A stretch of 64,000 nt of DNA, from assembly GCA_963778525.1 (NCBI GenBank), contig CAVZUJ010000001.1:310001-374000 (forward strand), read 5' to 3'. The notes under the pieces are model-generated. The model saw only the letters and a program-made list of their open reading frames with translations. It searched no databases and was not told where the DNA came from. Shown here in pieces: positions 17,931 to 28,241 of the stretch; within the stretch, counting starts at the first letter, position 1; the number at the start of each line of letters is the position of its first letter. The position numbers and the translations under genes were made by a program. Origin of the DNA: Schlegelella_A sp963778525. Lineage in GTDB: Bacteria > Pseudomonadota > Gammaproteobacteria > Burkholderiales > Burkholderiaceae_C.

Positions 17931-20477
17931 ATGCAGCGCGCCGAACCGGCGATCACCTCTCCCCGCCCCACTCGCACCTGGGCCCAGCGTGTCTTCGGCC
18001 GCTGGTGGCGGCGCCAGTCGGCCGCACGACAGGACCGCTACGCCACGCTCGGCCCGCTCGCGTCGGTGCTGCTCTTCCTCGCCGCGATCATCTCGGCGTT
18101 CTGGTACCTGCGCAACGAGGAGTTCGAACGCGAGCAGGAGGCGGTGCGTCGCGACACCGAAGTCGTGCAGCAGCAGATGCGGCTGCGCCTGATTGAAAAC
18201 GACGAGCAGCTCGTGCGAATCGGCCGCGAGCTGGTCACGCACACGCTCGATCGGGACGGCTTTCTGCTGCAGGCCTCGAGCTTCACGAGCGAGCGGCCGG
18301 AGATGACCAACCTGATCTGGTTGGCGGCCTCGCGAGCCAAGGTCGCGGGCTATTCGAGCACCAGCTTTCCGCCGGAAACCGGCATCAGCGGGATCGACAC
18401 GCCGGCCTCGCTGCCGGTGGAGAACTCCGGCTCCGAGCCCGAGCGCGCCTTCCAGCGCGCCCGCGACTCGCACCAGACGATCTACTCGAAGCCCTTCAGC
18501 GACAGCTTCGGCAATCCTGTCTTCCAGGTCCTGATCCCGCTCATCGAACGAGGCGCCTTCAGCGGCGCCCTGGTCGCGGAATACTCGGTGGAGCGTCTGC
18601 TGCGCTACTACGTGCCGAACGAGGTGTCGCGCCGGCACGCGATGTCGCTGATCAACGGACAGGCGCAGGCATTGGCGCTGGCGAGCACCGTGATGACCCC
18701 TCCCGGCAACCGGGCGACACGCCCGTCTATCGTCTACGAGCTGCCGGTCGCGCCGGCAGAAAACGGACTCCTCCTGCGCGGCGAGGGCTACCGGACCTCG
18801 ATCGGCCTGATCAGCAACACGCTGTTCTGGATGGTCATGGCCCTGTCGGTGCTGACGGTGTGGATGCTGCTCGGCACCTGGCGCCACATGCGAAGGCGCT
18901 TGCAGATGCAGGCCGCGCTCGTCTCCGAGATGAACTTCCGGCGCGCGATGGAGAACTCGATGCTCACCGGCATGCGCGCCATGGACCTCGAGGGCCGCAT
19001 CAGCTACGTCAACCCGGCGTTCTGCGCGATGACCGGATTTTCGGACGCCGACCTGATCGGCCAGCGACCGCCCTTCCCGTATTGGCCGCACGAGCGGCGC
19101 GACGAGAACGCGCGTTTGCTCGATCAGGAGCTGCAAGGGCGAAGCCCGGCCGGCGGCATCGAGGTGAAGGTGATGCGCAAGGACGGCTCGCTCTTCGACG
19201 CGCGAATGTACGTCTCGCCGCTGATCGACCCGAAGGGCCAGCAGACAGGCTGGATGACGTCGATGACCAACATCACCGAAGCCAAGCGCATCCGCGACCA
19301 GCTGACCGCCTCGCACGAGCGCTTCACGACGGTGCTCGAGGGTCTCGACACCGCCGTCTCCGTGCTCTCGGTGCAGCAGGGCGAGATTCTGTTCGCCAAT
19401 CACGCGTACCGGCTTTGGTTCGGCGCCGATGCGAAGGGCCATGCCAAGCTCGCCGGCGGCGAGGGCCTGGCCCCGATCCCGCCGGACAGCGATTTCGGCG
19501 ACGCCGTCGACGCGCTCGGCGGCCTGCCGACGCACGATCTCACCTCGGCGGGATCGGACTCGCGCGAGGTCTTCATCGAGTCCCTCGGCAAGTGGTTCGA
19601 CGTCCGTGCCCGCTACCTGCAGTGGACCGACGGCCGCCTGGCGCAGATGCTGATCGCCACCGACATCTCCGAGCGCCGCAACGCCGAGGTCGTGGCCGAG
19701 CACCAGGCCGAGAAGGCGCAGGTGACGAGCCGGCTGGTGACGATGGGCGAGATGGCTTCATCGGTGGCGCACGAGCTGAACCAGCCGCTGACCGCGATCA
19801 CCAACTACTGCAACGGCATGGTGACGCGGGTCGAGAACAACGCCATCGACAAGGGCGATCTCATCGCGGCGCTGCAGAAGACCTCGCGCCAGGCCGAGCG
19901 CGCCGGCCAGATCATCCACCGCATCCGCGCCTTCGTGAAACGCAGCGAGCCGCAACGGCAAAAGGCCTCGGCCCAGACGATCGTCGAAGACGCCGTCGAT
20001 CTCGCCGGCATCGAGCTGAGGCGCCGCAACGTCTCGATCCAGACCTACGTGGCGCAGCGCCTGCCGACGATCATGGTCGACCCGATCCTGATCGAGCAGG
20101 TGGTGCTCAACCTGCTGAAGAACGCGGCCGAGGCGATCGACAACGCCAAGCTGCCGCCCTCGCGCCGGCGCATCGAGCTGCGTGTCGTGCCGCGACATAC
20201 GCCCGAAGAAGGCGACGTCATCGAGTTCACCGTCAGCGACAAGGGGCCGGGGCTGAAGGACGAGGTCATCGCCCGGATGTACGAAGCCTTCTTCTCGACC
20301 AAGGTCGACGGCCTCGGGATCGGCCTGAGCCTGTGCCGCTCGATCATCGAGAGCCATCGCGGCCGGATCAAGGCGGTCAACCTCTACAATGGCGAGACCC
20401 CCGCCGGCTGCCGTTTTTCGTTCACGCTGCCCGTCGAACCTTCACGCACCGAAGCCCCCGCGGCCGCCACAGCATGA
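17931..20477 (+). CDS. PAS-domain sensor histidine kinase
   Basis: 848 aa. Two membrane segments (about residues 43-63 and 297-322) enclose a periplasmic sensor region of about 230 aa. Then come a PAS domain (GRISYVNPAFCAMTGFSDAD), a second degenerate PAS, the dimerisation box with phospho-acceptor His614 (SSVAHELNQPLTAITNY), and an ATP domain with N box NLLKNAAEAID, DKGPGL and GLGIGLSLCRSI. The HELNQPL type is found in FixL/DctB-like kinases. The ATGA overlap with the next gene pairs it with that regulator. Its signal is unknown; divergence from aceE suggests a link with pyruvate or carbon status. Confidence 0.9.
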   Translation: MQRAEPAITSPRPTRTWAQRVFGRWWRRQSAARQDRYATLGPLASVLLFLAAIISAFWYLRNEEFEREQEAVRRDTEVVQQQMRLRLIENDEQLVRIGRELVTHTLDRDGFLLQASSFTSERPEMTNLIWLAASRAKVAGYSSTSFPPETGISGIDTPASLPVENSGSEPERAFQRARDSHQTIYSKPFSDSFGNPVFQVLIPLIERGAFSGALVAEYSVERLLRYYVPNEVSRRHAMSLINGQAQALALASTVMTPPGNRATRPSIVYELPVAPAENGLLLRGEGYRTSIGLISNTLFWMVMALSVLTVWMLLGTWRHMRRRLQMQAALVSEMNFRRAMENSMLTGMRAMDLEGRISYVNPAFCAMTGFSDADLIGQRPPFPYWPHERRDENARLLDQELQGRSPAGGIEVKVMRKDGSLFDARMYVSPLIDPKGQQTGWMTSMTNITEAKRIRDQLTASHERFTTVLEGLDTAVSVLSVQQGEILFANHAYRLWFGADAKGHAKLAGGEGLAPIPPDSDFGDAVDALGGLPTHDLTSAGSDSREVFIESLGKWFDVRARYLQWTDGRLAQMLIATDISERRNAEVVAEHQAEKAQVTSRLVTMGEMASSVAHELNQPLTAITNYCNGMVTRVENNAIDKGDLIAALQKTSRQAERAGQIIHRIRAFVKRSEPQRQKASAQTIVEDAVDLAGIELRRRNVSIQTYVAQRLPTIMVDPILIEQVVLNLLKNAAEAIDNAKLPPSRRRIELRVVPRHTPEEGDVIEFTVSDKGPGLKDEVIARMYEAFFSTKVDGLGIGLSLCRSIIESHRGRIKAVNLYNGETPAGCRFSFTLPVEPSRTEAPAAATA

Positions 20478-21097
20478 GCCTGATCCCGAAGAAAGGCACC
20501 GTCTACGTCGTCGACGACGACGAAGCCGTGCGCGACTCCCTGCAGTGGCTGCTCGAAGGCAAGGACTACCGGGTCAAGTGCTTCGACTCGGCCGAGTCGT
20601 TCCTGTCGCGCTTCGATCCGCGCGAAGTCGCCTGCCTGATCGCCGACATCCGCATGGACGGCATGAGCGGCCTCGAGCTGCAAGACCGCCTGCTCGAGCG
20701 CCGCTCGCCCTTGCCCGTCATCTTCATCACCGGCCACGGCGACGTGCCGATGGCGGTGACGACGATGAAAAAGGGCGCCGAGGATTTCATCGAGAAGCCC
20801 TTCAAGGAAGACGAGCTGGTCGCGCTGGTCGAGAAGATGCTCGAGCGCGCCCGCGTCGATTTCTCCAAGCACCAGGAAGCGGCCAGCCGCGACGCACTGC
20901 TCTCGCGCCTGACCACGCGCGAAGCGCAGGTGCTCGAGCGCATCGTCGCCGGCCGGCTGAACAAGCAGATCGCCGATGACCTCGGCATCAGCATCAAGAC
21001 GGTGGAGGCGCACCGCGCCAACATCATGGAAAAGCTGAACGCCAACACGGTGGCCGACCTGCTGAAGATCGCGCTCGGCGCGCCGTCGAAGGTTTGA
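20474..21097 (+). CDS. FixJ/NarL-type response regulator
   Basis: 207 aa. Receiver domain with acidic pocket VDDDE, phospho-acceptor Asp58 (LIADIRMDG), Thr in ITGHGD and Lys in EKPF. The C-terminal LuxR-type HTH contains TTREAQVLERIVAGRLNKQIA and KTVEAHRANIMEKL. Overlaps the kinase stop by 4 nt (ATGA), so it is surely the cognate partner. It is also overlapped by folD at TTGA, making one translationally linked unit. Confidence 0.93.
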   Translation: MSLIPKKGTVYVVDDDEAVRDSLQWLLEGKDYRVKCFDSAESFLSRFDPREVACLIADIRMDGMSGLELQDRLLERRSPLPVIFITGHGDVPMAVTTMKKGAEDFIEKPFKEDELVALVEKMLERARVDFSKHQEAASRDALLSRLTTREAQVLERIVAGRLNKQIADDLGISIKTVEAHRANIMEKLNANTVADLLKIALGAPSKV

Positions 21098-21982
21098 CGA
21101 CGGCGCTTCGCATCGACGGCAGCGGCATCGCGCGCGAGCTGCGCGCGCGTCTCGCCGAGCAAGCTGCCGAGCTGACGAACGCCGGCCACCGGCCCGGCCT
21201 GGCGGTGATCCTGGTCGGTGACGACGCAGCGAGCCGCGTCTACGTTCGCAACAAGATCAAGGCCTGCGAGGAAACGGGCATCCGTTCAGTGCTCGAGACC
21301 TACGACGCGGGCCTGAGCGAAGCGGCCTTGCTCGCCCGCATCGCGGCCTTGAACGGCGACACCCACGTGCACGGCATTCTCGTGCAGATGCCCCTGCCGA
21401 AGCACATCGATCCAGCCCGCGTCATCGAAGCGATCGCTGTGACCAAGGACGTCGATGGTTATTCGATCGAAAGCGCCGGCCGCCTGCTCGCCGGCCTGCC
21501 CGGCTTTCGCCCCTGCACGCCCTGGGGCTGCATGAAGCTGATCGAGAGCACCGGCACCCTGCTGCGCGGCAAGCACGCCGTCGTGATCGGCCGCAGCAAC
21601 ACCGTCGGCAAGCCGATGGCGCTGATGCTCTTGCAGGCGGATGCGACTGTCACGATCTGCCACAGTCGCACGCCCGACCTGGCGGCGCAGACGCGCAGCG
21701 CCGACATCATCGTCGCCGCCGTCGGGCGCCCGCACACCGTGACCGCGGCGATGGTCAAGCCCGGCGCCATCGTCATCGACGTCGGCATGAACCGCATTCC
21801 CGAGGGCGAGCCGGGCGCCGGCAAGCTCTGCGGCGACGTCGATTTCGCGCGCCGTCTGCGAGGTCGCTTCGGCGATCACGCCCGTGCCCGGCGGGGTCGG
21901 CCCGATGACCATCGCCATGCTTCTGGCCAATACCGTCGAGTCGGCGCAGCGCCATGCCCTGGATGCGGCGCGACTTGTGTGA
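21094..21982 (+). CDS. folD: Methylenetetrahydrofolate dehydrogenase/cyclohydrolase; frameshift near the C-terminus
   Basis: Bifunctional one-carbon enzyme (5,10-methylene-THF to 10-formyl-THF, NADP+). Conserved YVRNKIKACEETGI with the catalytic Lys, VQMPLPKHID, DVDGYS and GRSNTVGKPMA. After GDVDFA the frame slips near 21,850-21,858. The expected C-terminus, including ITPVPGGVGPMTIAMLL, continues in another frame to a stop at 21,982. The start is TTG 21094, inside the regulator stop (TTGA), an unusual start that is supported by the overlap. Position behind a two-component pair is uncommon. Confidence 0.9.
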
Positions 21983-22060
21983 CGTTGTGGTCGCGCTGCG
22001 GCTTGTTCGCGACGCGACCGTCGGTTAGATTCGCTCCTCGCCCCCTTCGTTCGCCACCGC

Positions 22061-22714
22061 ATGACTTCGCGTTTCCGCTCCTGCATTCCGAGCCTGCTGC
22101 CGCGGGCCGCCTTGGCCGCCCTGGCTCTCGTCTTCGCCACCTCGAGCCTGGCGCAGTTCAAGGTCATCGGCGCCGACGGCAAGGTGACCTACACCGACCG
22201 TGAGCCGAATGGCAACGAAGGCAAGGTGATCCCGCTGGGTGCGCGCGCTGCCGCGATTCCCGAGAGCAGCGGCGCAGATCTGCCCTACGAGCTGAAGCAG
22301 GCTGCCGACAAGTACCCGGTGACGCTCTACGTCAGCACCGGAGCCTGCGATCCCTGCGCAACGGGCCGGCAGTTGCTGAAGGGGCGCGGCATTCCGTTCA
22401 CCGAGCACCTCGTCGTCACGTCGCAAGACGCCGACGCCTTGCAGCGCCTGTCGGGCGCACAGGAAGCGCCGACGCTCAGCATCGGCTCGCAGGTCCTGCG
22501 CGGACTTTCGCCCGACGTCTGGAATTCCTATCTCGACGCCGCCGGCTATCCGCGCACCTCGCGCCTGCCCGCGACCTACCAATACCGTGCGGCGACCCCG
22601 GTCGTCGAGCAGCAGGCGCCGGCGCTTTCGCGCCCGGATACGCGAGCTGCCGCCGCCGCGCCCGCGCCGCCGCAGGCGCCCCCTCCGGCATCGCCGAGCG
22701 GCATCAGGTTCTGA
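22061..22714 (+). CDS. Exported DUF4124 protein with glutaredoxin/thioredoxin-like domain
   Basis: 217 aa. Signal peptide about residues 1-31 (ending SSLAQ), then a short DUF4124 module (KVIGADGKVTYTDREP). A glutaredoxin-like domain at about 85-160 has a CxxC centre, GACDPCATGRQLLKGRGIP. A Pro/Ala-rich tail ends the protein. The combination suggests a periplasmic thiol-disulfide protein, but no substrate is known. The last 11 nt overlap the 3' end of the convergent MFS gene. Confidence 0.75.
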   Translation: MTSRFRSCIPSLLPRAALAALALVFATSSLAQFKVIGADGKVTYTDREPNGNEGKVIPLGARAAAIPESSGADLPYELKQAADKYPVTLYVSTGACDPCATGRQLLKGRGIPFTEHLVVTSQDADALQRLSGAQEAPTLSIGSQVLRGLSPDVWNSYLDAAGYPRTSRLPATYQYRAATPVVEQQAPALSRPDTRAAAAAPAPPQAPPPASPSGIRF

Positions 22715-23901
22715 TCGCATGCGGAGCGCGGCCAACGCCGCGCGCCGCGAAGCTGCCGGCGGCCACCGCCGAGCCCATCAGCCAGAACAGCACCGAGGCG
22801 CCGAACGCGGCACCTGCGAAACCGAAGGCCAGCGGCATCAGCGCGCTCGACAGGTTGATCGCCATCGAGCGCAGGGCGATCGCCTCGCCATGCCGATCGT
22901 CGGGCGTGATCTGGTGCAGCGTGGTCATGATCATGGGCTGCACCGCGCCGAGCGCCAGACCGAGGACGACGGCGCAGACGCCCATCAGCCAGGCCGTCCG
23001 GGCGAACGGATAGACGGCGAAGACCAGGGCCACGCCGATCATCGCCGCCATCAGCACCTGCGACTCCTTGAGCCGGTGCGCGAGGACCGGGATGGCCAGG
23101 CGAATGACGGCCACCGAAGTCGCGAAGACGCCCAGCACCAGGCCGATCGCCGAGGCCGAGAAGCCGCGCTCGTGGCCCAGGATGGGCACGACGAAGGAGT
23201 GCACGTCCCAGCTCGACGAGAGCAGCCAGTTGACGAGCAGGAGGCGGCCGAAGCCGGGTGTTTCCAGCAGGCGCCACGAGCTGCGCTGGGCCGGCCGCGG
23301 TGCCGCCGCGTCGCGCGCTTCCACCGGCACTCGTCGGGCCCAGGCCAGGCTCGCCAGAGGGAGCGCGGCCAGGACGACGAAGGCCAGCCGAAAGCCGCCG
23401 GAATCGATCAGCGTGCCCGCCAGGACCGGACCGACGACATTCGACAGCGCCGGCGCGAGACCGAGCCAGCTGAAGACCCGCTTCAGCTCGGTTGCGTCGC
23501 GGGCCATGCGGCCGGCGGTGCGCTGGATGACGATGAGCCCGAAGTTCGCGCCGGCGCCGGTCAGCATCGCCGCGACGCACAAGGCGACGAACGCGCCGGC
23601 GCCCACAAGCACGCTCGAGAGCACCGCGAACAGCGCCGCCCACGACCTCGAGCGCAACGGCGATGCGCAGCGGCCGGTGGTAGCCATGCCTGTCGGCGAG
23701 CCGGCCGGCACTCATCGCCAGGGCGATCGGCGCGGCCGCGAAGAGGCCGAGCAGAACGCCGACGGCCCAGGCCGCATGGCCCTCGTTGAGCGCTTGCAGG
23801 GGTGCGGCCATGCGCACGCCGGCCATGCACGAATGGAGCGCGATCTGGCCGCCGATCAGGGCCAGCAGCGTTGCCGTCGAAGAGCCCTTCGACTCAGGCA
23901 T
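22704..23901 (-). CDS. MFS transporter; one frameshift
   Basis: About 398 aa across the break. The first part (GGQIALHSCMAGVRMAAPLQ, GRLADRHGYHRPLRIAVAL) is in one frame. Near 23,630-23,645 it slips to a second frame with the remaining hydrophobic segments (AAMLTGAGANFGLIVIQR, GLVLGVFATSVAVIRLAIPV). GRLADRHGYH is the MFS loop 2-3 signature (GxLaDrxGrk). Its start overlaps the end of rmuC by 8 nt. Substrate unknown; drug/H+ antiporter-like length. Confidence 0.78.
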
Positions 23902-25334
23902 CGGCCTGCTCGTCGAACAGCCCTCCCGGCAGCAGCGCCTGCGCCGCAGCCTCGTCGCCGACGCTTTCGACGCCCCGCAGGCTGCGGGCCATCACGCGCG
24001 AGCGCTTTTCGGCCTCGTCGATCGTGTTCGTGGCCTCCTGCAGCTTCTTGCGCGTGTGGGCCAGCGCACTGCCGAACTTGCCGAACTCGGTCTTCACCGC
24101 ACTCAAGGTTTCCCACACCTCCGAGGTCCGCTTCTCGAGCGCCAGGGTGCGAAAGCCCATCTGCAGGCTGCTCAGCGTGGCCAGCAGCGTGGTGGGGCCG
24201 GTCAGCATCACCTTGTAGTCGCGCTGCAGGCTCTCGAGCAGCCCCGGCCGCCGCAGGGCCTCGGCGTAGAGGCCTTCCGTCGGCAGGAACATGATCCCGA
24301 AGTCGGTCGTGTGCGGCGGCGAGACGTATTTTTCGCGGATCACCAGCGCTTCCCGGCGCAGACGGGCCTCGATCGCGCGGGAGTAGGTTTCGACGCCGAC
24401 CCGGTCGGCGGCCTCCTGTGCTTCCACGAGGCGCTCGTAGTCGTCACGCGGGAACTTGCAGTCGATCGGCAGCCAGAGCGGCGCGCCGTCGTCGCGGCGG
24501 CCCGGCAGCTTGATCGCGAACTCGACGCGCGCACCGGTGCCCGGAACCGTCTCGACGTTGGTGGCGTATTGCTCGAGCGTCAGGGCCTGCTCGAGCAGCG
24601 CCGCGAGCTGCACCTCGCCGAACATCCCGCGCGTCTTGACGTTGGTCAGCACCCGGTTCAGGGAGCCGACATCGCTGGCGAGCTTCTGCATCTCGCCGAT
24701 GCCGCGATGCACCTGCTCCAGGCGTTCGGCCACCTGGCGAAAGCTTTCGCCCAGGCGTTGCTCGAGCGTCGCGTGCAGCTTCTCGTCGACGGTCGCGCGG
24801 ATCTGCTCGAGCTTCTTCTCGTTGTCGACCTGGATCGGCGCCGAGCTTGGTCTCCACCGAGGCGCGCACCTCGCCCATGCGCTGGTCGTTGGTCCGCACC
24901 AGCTCCTGCAGCTGCCGATTGAGCGAGTCGGCCAGCTCGCGCAAGGCGGCCCCTTGTCGAAGTCCTTGCGACGACAGCGTCGTGTCGAGCCCTTCGCGCG
25001 CCAGCCGCGCCTGCTCGACCTGGGCCAGCGTCGCCTGCCCGAGCGCGCCCGCGAGCTGCTGCTGCGTCGTCGCGAGCTGGCGGCTGAACGCGTCGATCTG
25101 CTCGTTCTGCGTGCGCGCGACGTCGGCTTGCTGGGCCAGGAGCGTGCGCTGAAAGTCGCCGAGCGTCACGCCGAGCTCCTGGCGCGTGCCCTGCGCGCTG
25201 CGGGACACTTCGTCGCGCAGATCGCGGGCCTGCCGTTCGCTGCCGGCGTCCGCCGGTGGCCGGCGCAGCGCGATCCACAGCGTGATGACGACGAGCAGCC
25301 CGAGCAGCCCCGGCGTCAACCATTCGAAAACCAT
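23894..25334 (-). CDS. rmuC: DNA recombination protein RmuC; one frameshift
   Basis: About 480 aa. N-terminal membrane anchor (WLTPGLLGLLVVITLWIAL), a long coiled coil rich in Gln/Arg/Ala, and the C-terminal nuclease-like RmuC domain (NVKTRGMFGEVQLAALLEQ, LPIDCKFPRDDYERL, FLPTEGLYAEAL). RmuC limits inversions at short inverted repeats in E. coli. The frame changes near 24,838-24,845, between the coiled coil and the nuclease domain. ATG 25334 follows the transporter stop by 52 nt on the same strand. Confidence 0.88.
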
Positions 25335-25386
25335 GCCCGATTGTCGCAGCGGCCGGGCCGCCGTGATTTCAGGTAGCCGCCGACTC

Positions 25387-26936
25387 TCAGGCGCGCGCAG
25401 CGTCCCGGCCTGGCGTGATCCAGCGCTCGATTCCGTCGAAGAGGAATTGCACGAGCAGGGCAAGGGCAGCCGCGGGCAGCGCGCCCGCCAGCATCACGCT
25501 CTTGTCGTTGACCGCAAGGCCGGCGACGATGCGTTCGCCGAAGCCCCCGGCGCCGATGAACGCGGCCATGGTCGCCGTACCGACGTTGATGACCGCCGCC
25601 GTCTTGATGCCGGCCAGCAGGGTTGGCGCCGCCAGCGGCAGCTGCACGTTCACGAGCGCCTGGCGCGCCGTCAGGCCGAGCGAGAGTGCCGCGTGCGCCA
25701 TGTCGCGGGAGACGCCCTGCAAGCCGGCGTGGGTGTTGCGCACGATCGGCAACAGGGCATAGAGAAACAGGGCGATGAGCGCGGGCACGACGCCGATCGT
25801 GCCGACCAGGGCGATGAGAAAGGCGAGCAGCGCGAGCGAAGGCACGGTCTGCAGCACCGCGACGGCGCCGAGCAGCACGCCGGCGCTGCGCGGCCAGCGC
25901 CAGGCGCCGATGCCGATCGGCACGCCGACGACGATGGCCATCGCCAGCGACACGAACACCAGCAGCAGGTGCTCGCCGGCGAGACGCGCGAAGTCCGGTG
26001 CGAAGACGCGAGCCAGAAGGCCGGCCCTAGCGCTCTCGGGCTGCGCCGCGGCGTTCGCCGCACTGGCAGAAGCCGCGCTGCCGACCAGGCCCCGGCTCTC
26101 GAGAAAGCGCCTCGCCGTCTCCGCGAAGCTGCGGCCGTCGATTTCGACCTCGCCGTTCATGGCGATCATGGTCGCCGCGTCGATGCGGCCCGCCAGCTTC
26201 TGCAGCGGTGCCGTGTCGACGCCGGCGCGCATCAGCAGGACGGCGTCGTACTTCGGGAAGAAAGCGCGATCGTCCTGCAGCACACGCAGGCCGAGTCGTC
26301 CGAGCTTGGCATCGGTGGAGTAGACATCGATGACATCGACGCGCCCGGCGGCGACGGCGTCGTAGGCCAGGCCGTGGTCGAGGCCGATCGGCGTCGCGCT
26401 CAATCGCGTAGGCCTGCTGCAAGGCCGGCCAGCCGTCGCCGCGCTGCAGGAATTCATGCGACAGGCCGAGCTTGAGGCCGTTGCCCTTGGCCGATGCCAG
26501 ATCGGAGATCGTGACGATGCCGAGGCGTTTTGGCCCGCGCCTCGCTCATGGCCAACGCATAGGTGTCGTTGAAGCCCAGCGGTATGGCCGCAACGAGGCC
26601 GCGCGGCGCGAGCCAGCGATTGAGCTCGTCGAGCGAAGGATTGCCCTCGCGCTTGAGCAGCTCGCGGACGATGGTTCCGGTGTACTCGGGATAGATATCG
26701 ACCGCGCCGGAGGCGAGCGCCTGCTCGAGAATGCCGGTGTTGCCGAGCCCTTGCTTGTGCACTGCCGGCCGGCCGGCCGCGACCAATGTCTGGGTGACGA
26801 TCTCGCCGAGCACATAGGACTCGGTGAACCGCTTCGAACCGACGACGACAGGTCGCGCGTCGCCAGCCATCGCCGGCACGGCGCCCGCGATGAAACCGGC
26901 GACCAGCACCAGCGCGGCGGCGACTTGTAGGAGCAT
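25387..26936 (-). CDS. Osmoprotectant (glycine betaine/choline-type) ABC transporter, substrate-binding domain fused to permease; two frameshifts
   Basis: Signal peptide and OpuAC/ProX-like binding domain come first (VVVGSKRFTESYVLGEIV, then TGIVR-type lobe, VIDVYSTDAKLG). The same frame continues into a permease with IVVGVPIGIGAWRWPRSAG and an EAA-like loop (GLQGVSRDMAHAALSLGL). Frame breaks: near 26,528, where a run of four T would restore the frame if it were three, and near 26,400. Characterised one-piece relatives (OpuF, EgtU) have permease first, so the order here is reversed. No ATPase gene lies in the window. ATG 26936 has AGGA abutting it; GTG 26993 is an alternative. Confidence 0.8.
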
Positions 26937-26943
26937 TCCTACG
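26926..26943. promoter_or_regulatory. Inverted repeat TGTAGG-N6-CCTACG (site A of a recurrent motif)
   Basis: Arms match at 5 of 6 positions. It spans the start codon of the transporter gene and lies about 170 nt before the receiver-only gene at 27113. The same 18-bp pattern recurs at 29658, 31340 and 48929, with single right halves at 40351 and 45352. It resembles the TGTAAG-N6-CTTACA box known for GacA/UvrY-type NarL-family regulators. The rest of 26,937-27,112 shows no gene. Confidence 0.45.
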
Positions 26944-27112
26944 CGGGAACTAGCGCCTTTGCCTATCGGCTCGGCACAGCACCTGGCCGACACTCGAACA
27001 TCCCCTCCCGCCGCTCGAGCGTGCCCTCGTTTTGCATTTCGCCGTCGCTTCTGCCCATTCGCCGCAACCTTCGTCGCAAGAGCGTCCGGAGCCGGTGCGA
27101 GAGACGCTTTCC

Positions 27113-27523
27113 ATGATCCAGTTGCGCGCGTTCATCGTCGAGGACAGTCCGGTGATCCGGGAGAACCTCGTCGCCGCGCTCGAGGAGATGGCGCCCATCG
27201 AAGTTGTCGGCACGGCCGAAGACGAAGCCTCGGCCGTCGGTTGGCTGGCTCGTCCGGACCATCCCTGCGATCTCGTCGTTGTCGACATCTTCCTGAAGAG
27301 CGGTTCGGGCCTCGGTGTTCTCAAGACGGCAGCCTCGGCGGCGGCGCCGCCCAAGCTCGTCGTTCTCAGCAACTACGCCACGCCCGACATGCGACGAAAG
27401 TGCCTCGAGCTCGGCGCCGATCGCGTATTCGACAAATCGAACGAGATCGACGCGCTGATCCTGTATTGCTGTCGGTTGGCCGACGGAGGCACTGGAAGCG
27501 GCGACCTCGACCCGCCATCTTGA
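27113..27523 (+). CDS. Receiver-only response regulator
   Basis: 136 aa, a single receiver domain without an output domain. Acidic pocket Glu10-Asp11, phospho-acceptor Asp58 (LVVVDIFLKSGSG), Ser/Thr position LVVLSNYATPD and Lys in VFDKS. Single-domain receivers act through protein contacts or as phosphate sinks. It sits between a transporter and a NarL-type regulator/CHASE3 kinase pair and could tune that system. ATG 27113 is preferred, although its ribosome binding site is weak. The end is 35 nt from the convergent regulator gene. Confidence 0.85.
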   Translation: MIQLRAFIVEDSPVIRENLVAALEEMAPIEVVGTAEDEASAVGWLARPDHPCDLVVVDIFLKSGSGLGVLKTAASAAAPPKLVVLSNYATPDMRRKCLELGADRVFDKSNEIDALILYCCRLADGGTGSGDLDPPS

Positions 27524-27558
27524 GGCCCGGCGTCGTGCGCTTCGAGGCCGATGGCGCG

Positions 27559-28194
27559 TTACTGGATCAGCCCGTTCTTCAACGCGTAGTACGTCAGGTC
27601 GCTATTGGACTCGAGCTTCATCTTCTCCATCACGCGGGTCCGGTAGGTGCTCACGGTCTTCACGCTGAGCGACATGCTGTTGGCCATGTGGCCGATCGTC
27701 TCGCCCTTGGCCAGGCGCAGGAAGACCTGGAACTCCCGCTCCGAAAGCTGTTCATGCGCTGGCCGGTCGACGCTGCCGCCGCCCAGGCCATCGGCGAGCA
27801 GCTCGGCGACGCCCGCGGTGATGTACTTGCGGCCACGGTAGACGGTGCGGATCGCCTTGACGATTTCCTCGGGGTCGCAGTCCTTGTTGAGGTAGCCGCT
27901 GGCGCCCTGGCGCAACAGGGTCGTCGCGTAGTGCTCCTCGGGAAAGCCCGAGAGGATGAGCACCGGCAGGTCCGGAGCGCGGGCCTTGATCGCGGCCAGC
28001 GCATCGACGCCGCTCTGGTCGGGCATCGAGAGGTCCATGAGGATGACGTCGACCTGGCCCTTCCTGACGATGTCGATCGCATCGCGTCCGTTCGAGGCTT
28101 CGGCAACGACCGTAAGGTCGACCTGTTCGGAGAAGAACTGCTTCAGGCCGGCGCGTACGATGGCGTGGTCGTCGATGATGGCGATTCTGATCAT
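27559..28194 (-). CDS. NarL/LuxR-family response regulator (GacA/UvrY-like)
   Basis: 211 aa. Receiver with IIDDHAIVRAGL, phospho-acceptor Asp54 (VILMDLSMPDQSG), LILSG and LNKD, then a LuxR HTH (LSEREFQVFLRLAKGETIGHMA, VKTVSTYRTRVMEKM). The domain order and length match the GacA/UvrY group. Divergent from a CHASE3 histidine kinase 47 nt away, so the two are probably partners. The 47-nt gap holds a half-site TGTAGG at 28228-28233, like the recurrent motif in this locus. I infer that this protein binds that motif. Confidence 0.92.
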   Translation of the reverse strand: MIRIAIIDDHAIVRAGLKQFFSEQVDLTVVAEASNGRDAIDIVRKGQVDVILMDLSMPDQSGVDALAAIKARAPDLPVLILSGFPEEHYATTLLRQGASGYLNKDCDPEEIVKAIRTVYRGRKYITAGVAELLADGLGGGSVDRPAHEQLSEREFQVFLRLAKGETIGHMANSMSLSVKTVSTYRTRVMEKMKLESNSDLTYYALKNGLIQ

Positions 28195-28241
28195 GGGGCG
28201 TGGCGGCAAGCGTGCAACTGGGACAAGTGTAGGGTCGGTTC

